A stretch of 64,000 nucleotides of DNA, taken from positions 204,786,001-204,850,000 of the forward strand of contig JBITNC010000001.1 of NCBI GenBank assembly GCA_050084985.1, given 5' to 3'. The position numbers and the translations under genes are program-made. Below the pieces are notes generated by a model. It did no database searches, was not told the origin of the DNA, and was given only the letters and a program-made list of their open reading frames with translations. The stretch is from Nageia nagi (taxonomy: Eukaryota; Pinophyta). The first letter of the stretch is position 1. The number at the start of each line of letters is the position of its first letter. This document shows, in pieces, positions 55,851 through 64,000 of the stretch.

Positions 55851-56779
55851 CTAGTTTTTACACATTTAGAAGGTTGAACATTTTAACAAATTTGCCCTGA
55901 TTTGTAAAAGTAATTCACATATGATAATGCAAATAGATAATGCTTTGCCCTCTTGCAACAAAGTGGCTATTATTACTTTTGTGAATGTTATGTGTGAAAT
56001 GTATTCTTCAAATTATGGCTATGTATTGTGATTGTGAGAGCCCAAGTGCAAGATAGTATGTTATTCTTAATCTTAGCTATGGAATGCTACTCGTGCTGCA
56101 ATGCTTGAGTTGTAAATTTCCTATTTTAGTTGTTTATTTACTTATTTATTTCCTATAACTTTTTACTTTTTTAATCCTATCCTGTTACTTTTGACTTTAA
56201 ACATAGATAGGAACTAGCCTACAAACCAAAGATTGAGCAGAAAACCAACATGAACACATCCCCACCACCTTATGCTCTTTCAAGGAACCTATCATTGCAG
56301 GAAGTGGAGAACATGACTAGACCAAACCCTTGAGGTTATGCTATATAAATCAACAATAATATTATTTTCTTATAAATTTTTGAAAATGATATACAAATTA
56401 AGGATTTCATGCAAGTATAGGGATAGTTTGCAAATTTGATTTCTAATGAAGAAGATGAGGATGCTCTTTAAAATAAAATAAGGGTTTGTTTTGAGGTACT
56501 ATAGTTGAAAACTAATTCTATTCCATGAGGCCTTATCAACTTAAAATCAATCTTCAATGATATGAAAAAAGCATTTATTAATGTAGTATAAACTATAATT
56601 CTAGAATCAGATATAATTAATATCAATGTTGGAGATTTTAATGATAAAAGATTTGTGAGGATTAAGTTTGGAAAGGATCAAAAGTAGAACATAATTTATA
56701 CCAAATTATTACAAAGGAATAGAAATATATTTACTTGCAATTATAAAGAACTCAAGACCTTTATACCTAAAGTGATTAA

Positions 56780-57310
56780 TCATATTATTCCTCTTAAAGA
56801 TAATGCCAAACCTTTTATAAAAAATAGAGAAGATTCAATCCTACTATTTTTCCCATAATGGAAAAGGAATTCAAGAAATTAGTTGAATCCAAGATTGTCA
56901 GACGTATAATATATTCTTCTTGGGTATCAAATTTAGTTCCAATCAAGAAAGCTTTAGGTGAGATCAAGTTGTGTGTTGATTTTAGGAATTTGAATAAGAT
57001 TTCACTCAAAGATAATTATCCTCTACCTAATATGGACTAGTTTTTGCATGCTATTATGGGATCATCAGTCTTCTCTTTATTGGATGATTTTTTTGGATAT
57101 AACCAAATCATGGTTAAGGAGAAGGATAGGTATAAAACAACATTCACTATTACCTAGGGAGCATATGAGTATTTAAGAGTTACTTTTGGTCTAATGAATG
57201 TAGGAGCCACTTTTCAAAGAGATATGGATTGTGCTTTTAGGGACCTTATTTCTAAAATTATTGTTATTTATTTAGATGATCTCATTATGTTTTCAAAGGA
57301 TCCTATATAG
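56780..57310 (+). pseudogene. Reverse transcriptase of element B, truncated
   Basis: The translation contains MEKEFKKLVESKIVRRIIYS, KLCVDFRNLNKISLKDNYPL, a stop at a Gln-like position, then SLLDDFFGYNQIMVKEKDRY, VTFGLMNVGATFQRDMD and the catalytic IVIYLDDLIMFSKDP. YLDD is intact. After SKDP the sequence jumps to the segment preceding the integrase core. It is closely similar to the polymerase of element C, which supports common family membership. Confidence 0.9.
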
Positions 57311-57329
57311 TAGGTATTTTATGGAAAGC

Positions 57330-58236
57330 AAGAGCTATCAACGATACCTTTGAAATAAGTTTTTGTTGATGCCCATTTTGTATAATGGGAAATCGATCTT
57401 ATTAGAGAAATAAATCATCATTCCTATGCAAAATATGTTTGTATCATCACTATCACATATTACTTCATGAAATGAATGGAGGCCATTCCCTTAAAGAAAT
57501 TTTTATCTAAATAAATTATCCAAATTTTAGAAGATTCTATTTTAACCATATTTAGGGTTTCTATGAAGCTCGTAACTAATAATGGTACATACTTCACTTC
57601 ATTAGAAATTATAATTTTTTCACTTAATATCATATTGAGATCTCTCATTCAACTAATTATTACCTAAAATGAAATGGTTTAGTTGAATCTTCAAATAAAA
57701 ACTTATTAACTAGAACAAGGAGAATGTTGGGCAAAAATAAGAGAGCTTGGCACAATGAAATGAAGTATGCACTTTAGGTTGATAATAGCTCAATAAAGAG
57801 ATCAACTAGTAAGTCACCATATGAGTTAGTATATGGAGAAAATGCAGTTTTTCCTTTGCATTTAGAAAATAAAGTTCTATAGTTATTAGTCATAGAAGAA
57901 GAGAATTGGAGTTCAATATTAGAATTACTTAATAATCTAGTAGAATCAGAATGAAGCTAGGAGATTTCCTTTCATTAGTACAAAAATTAAGAAATCAAAA
58001 CAACTGATTCATTCAATTAAAAGGATAAAGTAAAATCTTTGAAATTGAATGATAAAGTTCTATATTGGGACCCTAAAAATGAAGAAAATGAAAAAATTGA
58101 TAAATGGGACCTTAAGTGGTTGGGACCTTATTATATTTTTTTAGTTATTAGAAATCATACATTTAAGCTTACTTCAATGGGGGGTGATGAGCTTCCCATT
58201 CTTGTAAATGGGTAAGAACTTAAGAAATATTACTAA
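57330..58236 (+). pseudogene. Integrase of element B, missing its zinc finger
   Basis: It begins GKQELSTIPLK, then VDAHFV, a stop and WEIDLIREINHHS, with the first Asp kept (family WGLDFIGEINPxS). It goes on with MEAIPLKKFLSK and MKLVTNNGTYFTSLE, where the second catalytic Asp is Asn. NEMV, a stop and a frame change precede the region for the Glu. The C-terminal part has KSPYELVYGENAVFPLHLEN, KVKSLKLNDKVLYWDPKNEE, KWDLKWLGPYYIFLVI and GGDELPILVNG. Stops are frequent. Confidence 0.85.
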
Positions 58237-58240
58237 CTTG

Positions 58241-59472
58241 AAGGGGTTGGATGAGTGAAGTACAATAATCTTATGTACATATACTTGTATATATTTGTTA
58301 TAGTTTTTTAGTTTAAAATCATTAGGTAGTGTTGTTGTTTGTTTTTGGTATCAAAAACTAGTAGATAGTTATGATTCTCAATCACTTCAAATTATTATCA
58401 AATATTATCCTAGTCAGAGCCTATGTTGGATATTAACATTTATTTTTATAAAATTTAAGTATGTTACCTATCAAAAGAGGGAGTTTCTTGTCTTGTTGAA
58501 TAAGATTACAGTTGGTCATATAACTATTCACCTTGTCAAGTAAGTCCTTGCTTGGTCAGATAAGTATTTTGATGATTGTATAAACTTTATCTTGATCAGG
58601 TAAAGATACTTATGGTTGAGTAACATCTTACATGGTCAAAGAAGGGGTTTGATGGCCTACTAACTTATGTTTTATTTAGCTATTACCATCCATTATCAAG
58701 TAAATCTATAAATATTTAGATAAATTTTATTGGTGTTGGATAGGATTGCTTATCATTGGGTAGCTTCCTATCTATTGTTCTTCTCTATTGTAAATAATTG
58801 TTCTCATCAAGAAATTTTTTTGGGTCATTAAATGGATAGGTTAGATGTAAAATCTATAAAATATCTATTGGAAAACAATATTCAATCTTGGATAAGGATG
58901 CTTCCTATCATTTAGAGTACTAGGAAAATATCTGCAATGTGCTATCTATAATACATATATTCTATTTAAAAGCAAGATGGAACTTGATGGTATTACATAT
59001 TTTTATGATAACTAATTTTGTTACTATCCATTACTTTTGAAGAATCTTATCATTTGGAGGTATTATAACTAGAATAATGCATGAAATCAAAGTGGTTGAG
59101 TTCATTGGAGCCAAGTTGGACATTATAAGAAGAAAGAAAAAGAGAAAGGATCTTTTTTTGGTTAATAAATATAGCCAAGTAATGTGTGTTCCTTATTAGG
59201 GTTTTGTTCACTTAGTTATTTTTTAGTTCATAACTATTTTCCTTGTCACCACGTTTGAATATTTTGTTACATAATTTTTAGAAATATTATAGAGAAGAAA
59301 ATTTCTTTAATCACCTTGCACCTAGCTTACAAGTATTACTAGATAGGTTAAAGTGTTTTTTCCATTGATTATCATATTATTTTGGTAATCTACTTTGATT
59401 GTAGTCAAGAAAGATATTGGATATTATACTAAACTTTTTATACAATATGATGATGTATGGGTACAATATTTC
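58241..59472 (+). other. Probable 3' untranslated region of element B
   Basis: AT-rich, non-coding. Around 58500-58680 short repeats of a TTGGTCA(G/T)ATAA type recur, as in Tat 3' regions. No polypurine tract or LTR of B is visible before the LTR of element D starts at 59473, so D probably inserted into B here, or B's end was lost. Confidence 0.5.
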
Positions 59473-60103
59473 TATAGATGCCTAAAAATGAATTTTCTTG
59501 TGTTAAATAATTCATTTTATAGTATTAAAGAATATTTATTGTAAAAAGGGGTAAAATGTACCCAAGACAATGTAATCAATGTAATGGACTGTTATATGAT
59601 GTAAAGAGTGTCAAACATCAAGAAAGATACCACAAACAATGTAATATGTAATGATCCTAAGAATCAATAGAGGATCAAAGTATTGCTATAAAATAATATC
59701 AAAGGAAACATAATCGATAAGGGGAGAGAGAGAGACTCATCAAGAGGAAGAGACTATAACATGTAATATTATTCTACTTGACCAAAAATGTTGTTTCATA
59801 ATACCACATCTGCATAGATATGTTAAAAACTTCATTTCACTTGTGTGCATCTTTACTTCTATTCATAGATCTACTTCTTTCACATAGCTAATAGAGTGCT
59901 CCTAGGCCATTCGTGACATATGTTTATGATAGTGTACTACAAAGATTGGTGTATGATCTTGATTATTTCATATTAATATGAATGCAATGAAGGTACATTG
60001 ATTATCATATTCATTTGATACCATATTTATAATAAATTCTTCAATATTATATTGTAGATGAGTAGTGTTTATTTTATCACTTACACATTATTTTTGGTCT
60101 ACA
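59473..60103 (+). repeat. 5' LTR of element D
   Basis: About 631 bp, homologous to 25340-25957. The start reads TATAGATGCC (originally TG) and the end ...TTGGTCTACA, followed by TTTTTGTGAACCC where a primer site is expected. A TATAAAATA box lies at 59687-59695. Confidence 0.8.
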
Positions 60104-60229
60104 TTTTTGTGAACCCAACTATTTTGATTAATATTGCCCTACTAATGAGATCTTGTGAGATTTATGTGAAGCATTAATGTCATTAATGACATGTTAGGAC
60201 TATTTTTAGGTCATTAACATCATGAAAAT

Positions 60230-61100
60230 GGAAAAAGTATAGCACAATTGATGAAGCAAGTGGCAAATCTTGCTAAGCAGGTGACATTAATGTAGAATTT
60301 AGGTAGTAGTTCATAGTTAGTTTTAGCTCTAGCACTAGCCACAAGGTTAACCAATCTTGAGAATAGAAATAGATTCCAACAAAGTGAAGAAGATTATGAT
60401 GGTATATTCATCTCAACCTTGTTAGATAAAATCCATAAGTATCCCCTACCACCCAAGTACAAGGATCCCAAGTTTGAGATGTTTAATGGTGAACAAGATC
60501 CAAAGCAACATCTTATTAGCTTTCAGGAGGAGTGCTTGTGGAAATTAGGATCAGAGGAGAAGTTGATGGTTAAATTTTTTCTAAGGAGTTTAAAAGGTGA
60601 TGCTAGTAAATGGTTTTACAATTTTATAGGGGGATCAATAGAATTATTCAAGTCATCGGTAAAATTTTTCATGGGTCAATACAAGCATAATGTCAAAGAG
60701 CAAGGAACTATTAAATAATTATGTGCAATATGCCAAGGAAATAGTGAAACATTAGAGAAGTACATCCCAAGATTCAAAAAGGTATGGCAATATATTCATA
60801 GTAAATTGGATGAAAGTAAAATTTATGGAATATTCAAATATTATATTTTACCAATCATCAATTTGCACCCTCTAAGTAATAAAAATATTAGATTTGGGGT
60901 ATTAGTACAAGAATTATTGCAAAAAGAGAAGGTTTTACTTGAGTTAGGATATCTCAAGTATACATATACTCCTTACACTAAGGAGAATCAAAGAACATAT
61001 ACAAAGAAAGAAGAAAAGATAGTAAATATGGCTAATACACCTCCTTCTCCATCCAAATTACAAATATATACTATAATAAGAGAAAAAAGTTATACATTTT
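60230..61100 (+). pseudogene. Gag of element D, degenerate
   Basis: Readable pieces are KQVANLAKQVTLMQNLGSSS, NLENRNRFQQSEEDYDG, and an open stretch 60419-60718 with LPPKYKDPKFEMFNGEQDPK and FFLRSLKGDASKWFYNF, the hallmark of the Tat Gag core. After a TAA, frames continue with ETLEKYIPRFKKVW and, from 60806, a second stretch with KIYGIFKYYILPIINLHPL. Stops and shifts make it inactive. The family protein forms the particle and binds RNA. Confidence 0.82.
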
Positions 61101-61118
61101 GAATTCAACCAAAGTTTA

Positions 61119-62150
61119 TTATGTGAGATCTGATGAAAAGAGATTTATTATAGCTATTATAAAGAATATCAAAAGATGATAGTGTTCCAATGGGAAAATA
61201 TGATTCTTATTACACTTATCATCAAAGTAAATGTCATTGTACATTTTTTGAAAAGCCTTGGAGGTAGCAATTTTGGATCTCATAGCCCAAGGGAGATATG
61301 AAATTGACCAAAAAGATTCAAATCCAAAGCTAGTAGTGAACATAGTTTCAGTTGATAAAGAAATATGTGCTGGATTATGAAAGGGGAATCTAAGACATAT
61401 TCCAAATCTAGTTGCTATTGAACAAGAAAGTGTCCCACCCAATCCCAAAACTTATAGCATGATTGAACAATTGAAAACTACTACCAATATTAGTTTGCAT
61501 GATCTCATCTCTACATTTGAAACACACACATATACATTATATGCTTTATTCAAGAAATAAATAATCCTTACAAATATGTTTGTTGCCATGTTTTTAGAAA
61601 AACTTAGATCTATTAAGGAATGTGATATAATCTCTTTTTATAGATCTAAAAAGCTTAGTGAAGAACTCCTTATTGAATGTCTAGATTTGTATATCACACC
61701 TATTATAGATGGATGGGAGATAAAAATAATTTGGTAGATAATGAATAAGCTATTAATATGTGTTCTCATAAATTCTTAATACAACTTCAAGAAAAAGGTG
61801 TAGAGATACCTCCCTTAGAAGAAGCTACATTTAGAATTCAGACATATGATACTTCATATTAAAAGCTAGTTAGAATAGCTATAATTTTGGTTATAACAGG
61901 AGTTAGAACAATTGAAACTCAGTTTTAGGTTATGGATTCAAAATTATCATTTAACCTATTGTTAGGAAGACCTTGGCTTGATGATACAGGTGCAGTTCTA
62001 TCTATAGTACATGACTAGTTGAAATTTGAATATCACGATGAGGTACATACAATAATAGGTGATCTAGAACCATATTCTTTATGTAATGTAGCAAAATTAG
62101 ATGAATTCATAATAACTTATACTAAATATGAGATTATACCTTTGGAAATA
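61119..62150 (+). pseudogene. Gag-protease linker and protease of element D, degenerate
   Basis: Near 61200 the translation has YYTYHHQSKCHCTFF, then after a frame change KALEVAILDLIAQGRYEIDQ, matching the Tat motif in which a Cys/His stretch precedes LxDLIxQGxIxI. Around 61900-62080 come MDSKLSFNLLLGRPWLDDTG and AVLSIVHD, with LKFEYHDEVHTIIGD after a stop. These match the Tat/Ogre protease tail (YNxLLGRPWIHxxxAVxSTLHQxLKF). The active-site Asp region upstream could not be identified with confidence. An antisense frame at 61119-61448 is chance. Confidence 0.75.
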
Positions 62151-63059
62151 GGTACACTAGTAGTAAATGTAGAAAAATAGCCTTAGATTGCAAAAAAATG
62201 TATGGGAACATACAAAATTGAAAATCTTGATCTATTCACATCTGTAAAAGATTTGGGATGACCAAAAATTATCACTGTGTAAGGTTGTCAATGGCATGTT
62301 ATGTTTCCTAAAGGCCATAAATGATATGAAAACAATAGAGAAGAAGCAATATCTTGCTCTATAGCAATGCTATCATCCAATCCAAAGACATCAACAAAGG
62401 ATCATGCAAAAATCGTAACGAGTAAAACCTTTCCATATCCTTTTGTTCATAAGTACATGAGAAAAAATTACAACTACAAAGGAGGGGGTTTAGTAAAACT
62501 AGAATAATGAATTTCTTCTTTTCCTACTACTTTAGGAGCTCCAAAAAATATGAATGGATTGGGTAGTGATCACAATACAAAGCAAACAATGGGACCCATC
62601 AAGTTTATAAAAGAATGCAATTTGATTGAACTTTTTGATGATATTGATGAAGATTAATGGCTTGATGATACTATACCACTTGTGTTTGATTATTTTATTA
62701 TTGATGATGATATTCTAGAGTACTTAAGGGTACATTTAGAATTTCCTAAATCCAATGAAATACAAAAACTAAGTTACATTCTTAATGAGTATGCATATTT
62801 TGGACAAGAGGTGAATTTTAGTGAAGTGTTTTAGGTTCAGGAAGGAGATGATGATACATGAGAATTTCAAGGATTCAAAAATATACCTTTGTTATTACAA
62901 AAAAAGGATGAATTAACATTACTAACTAAAGAATTAGCAGATATCAATATTGGAATAAGTGATGAGCAAAGGTTGGTCAAAGTTGGAGCAGCTCTTCCAA
63001 CACCTCAAAAATAAAGGTATAGAAACAAATTTATTAAAAATAAAAATAATTTTGCTTGG
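62151..63059 (+). other. Protease-polymerase linker of element D
   Basis: Degraded coding sequence without a named domain. Readable pieces such as CNLIELFDDIDED and ISDEQRLVKVGAALPTPQK are acidic linker sequence typical between protease and reverse transcriptase in Tat elements. No aRNH motifs (FDGS, YEAL, GDS) are found here. Confidence 0.6.
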
Positions 63060-64000
63060 TATTATGTTGATATGCCTATTTTAGATCCCTCTTCTATTAT
63101 GCATAATTTACCACTTAAATATGGAGCTAATCCAATTAAATAAAAACCAAGAAAGATGGATTCTTCCAAGGCATTGTTAGTTAAGAAAGAAATAGAAAAG
63201 TATTTGAATGTTGGATTCATTAAACCAATTGATTAGTCAGAATGGATGCTTAATATTGTTCTTATTACAAAACCTACTAGAGAAATAAGTGTTTGTACTA
63301 ATTTTTATGATATCAATAATGCTTATCCAAAAGATGATTTTCCATTACTTAATATTGATATGATCATGGATAGTATTGCTGGTCATGATACTTTGTCTTT
63401 TATGGATGGATTTTCAAGATATAACCAAATATTAATCAATCCAACTAATCAATATAATATTTATTTTACTACACCTTGGAGAAAGTTTTGTTGGAAGGTT
63501 ATGCCTTTCAGATTGAAAAATGCATGTGCTACCTACCAAGGAGCTATGGTGTCCATGTTCCATGAGCATATTCATAAATTAATATAATTAGATGTTGATG
63601 ACATTTTGGTCAAATAAAAGTAAGGCCAAGACCATTAAGATTTACTTGAAGAGGTATTTCAAATTCTAAAAAGGTATAAGCTTAGACTCAAACCTCAAAA
63701 GTGCACTTTTGGTGTTACCTCAGTAAAATTGCTTAGATTTATGATATCAAAAAGGGGTATTGAGGTAGATCCTAAGAAGGTAAAAGCCATATTAAGCATG
63801 CCAACTCCAAGGAACCTTAAGCAACTAAGAAGTATTTAAGGAAATATAAATTCAATAATAAGATTCATATCCCAACTTGGAGATAAAATGTAAGCCATTT
63901 ACTCATTTGTTGAAAAAGAATATCAAGTTTGTATTGGATGAAAAGTGTCAAAATCATTTGAGTATATAAAACAATAAGTGTTAAATCCTCCTATCTTAGT
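63060..64000 (+). pseudogene. Reverse transcriptase of element D, cut by the window end
   Basis: WYYVDMPILDPSSIMHNLPL begins the polymerase region (family WSYxDMPGLDPxIVxHxLP). Then come MDSSKALLVKKEIEKYLNVG, FIKPID and an open stretch 63246-63587 with VCTNFYDINNAYPKDDFPL, MDGFSRYNQILINP, VMPFRLKNACATYQGAM. After a stop DVDDILVK gives the catalytic site, where the family usually has YVDD or a similar form preceded by a hydrophobic residue. EEVFQILKRYKLRLKPQKC and FMISKRGIEVDPKKVKAIL follow. The frame is broken by several stops and is cut at 64000. Confidence 0.88.

Larger units (their letters stand above)
41736..56371 (+). mobile_element. Element C: 14.6-kb Tat-like gypsy element with aRNH before RT and an extra 3' coding region
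   Basis: Two 2.1-kb LTRs (41736-43830 and 54270-56371) enclose, in order, gag, protease, aRNH, reverse transcriptase, RNase H, integrase and a long extra coding region. Flanks are ATAAT (41731-41735) and ATAAA (56372-56376), a target duplication with one mismatch. The element lies inside element B: B's aRNH tail is interrupted at 41735 and resumes after 56371. Gag to aRNH stay almost entirely in one frame for about 2.8 kb and are broken mainly by stop codons rather than indels. The LTRs differ at many sites, so the insertion is old. Confidence 0.88.
54270..56371 (+). repeat. 3' LTR of element C
   Basis: About 2,102 bp starting TGTATTCCTC, homologous to 41736-43830. Its end has decayed (TTTTCTT instead of TTTTCA), so the border is accurate to a few bases. 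No clear polypurine tract precedes it. Confidence 0.82.
56372..58240 (+). mobile_element. Element B, right part: reverse transcriptase and integrase
   Basis: This is the continuation of element B after element C. It begins with the end of the aRNH tail (FENDIQIKDFM, about 56395), which is the expected follow-on to KPFITDN at 41735. Then come reverse transcriptase and a complete integrase C-terminal half. A deletion near 57310-57340 has removed the polymerase thumb, RNase H and the integrase zinc finger. Confidence 0.8.
59473..64000 (+). mobile_element. Element D: Tat-like gypsy, 5' part, runs off the window
   Basis: It consists of LTR (59473-60103), gag, a protease region and reverse transcriptase, continuing beyond 64000. 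No aRNH lies between protease and polymerase, unlike elements B and C. The LTR belongs to the family of Tat1 (25340-25957). The absence of a polypurine tract before 59473 and the start of gag about 130 bp after 60103 show that this LTR is a 5' LTR. Confidence 0.85.

Noticed and set aside
61119-61448. Minus-strand frame of 109 codons in element D.
   Set aside because: It is antisense to the gag-protease region that reads in the plus direction with Tat motifs; a shadow frame.

Overview
The window looks like intergenic DNA from a large plant nuclear genome, built almost entirely of nested and decayed LTR retrotransposons. No intact host gene is visible. The base composition is very AT-rich (roughly 30% GC by eye) and CpG is strongly depleted. 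Most premature stops lie where the protein family has Gln, with some at Arg, as expected from long-term deamination of methylated cytosine. A low-GC gymnosperm would fit; Welwitschia, whose published genome is noted for low GC and 5mC deamination, is one candidate. That is inference, not identification.

Layout, left to right. 1-2631: AT-rich non-coding DNA with microsatellites. 2637-5272: a complete, very young gag-only LTR element with identical 321-bp LTRs and target-site duplication (TSD) CACTA. 5278-8860: nothing recognisable. 8866-13464: a 4.6-kb solo LTR of a chromovirus, TSD TAATC. 13648-21754: a complete but dead Ty1/copia element on the minus strand, TSD ATAAG. 21834-22121: a broken pentatricopeptide-repeat (PPR) gene fragment. 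22591-25957: the 3' part of a Tat-like Ty3/gypsy element ('Tat1'). 25958-38807: a degenerate chromodomain gypsy element on the minus strand ('A') with a 5.2-kb 5' LTR; its 3' LTR is cut by Tat1 and carries a 487-bp solo LTR. 38808-39054: a plant-mobile-domain (PMD) fragment. 39996-41735 and 56372-58240: two halves of a Tat-like element ('B') split by a second, 14.6-kb Tat-like element ('C', 41736-56371, 2.1-kb LTRs). 59473-64000: the 5' part of another Tat-like element ('D') that runs off the window.

The most unusual content is in B and C. Both carry the additional RNase H (aRNH) between protease and reverse transcriptase, whereas Tat1 has the usual order RNase H-aRNH-integrase. C also carries a long extra coding region of about 3.8 kb after integrase that I could not assign to a family. 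Its LTRs hold a five-unit array of about 100 bp whose cores look like CpG-decayed copies of an ACGT-core bZIP-type site. Other points are a gag-only element whose Gag appears fused to the tail of a lost pol, and a strong asymmetry in CpG content between the two LTRs of element A (35 versus 1 in the aligned 1.2-kb stretch).

Relative order of events: B is older than C, because C lies inside it. A is older than both Tat1 and the 487-bp solo LTR, because both lie in its 3' LTR. The gag-only element is the youngest, since its LTRs show no difference. All family assignments come from reading conserved motifs; no database search was possible.
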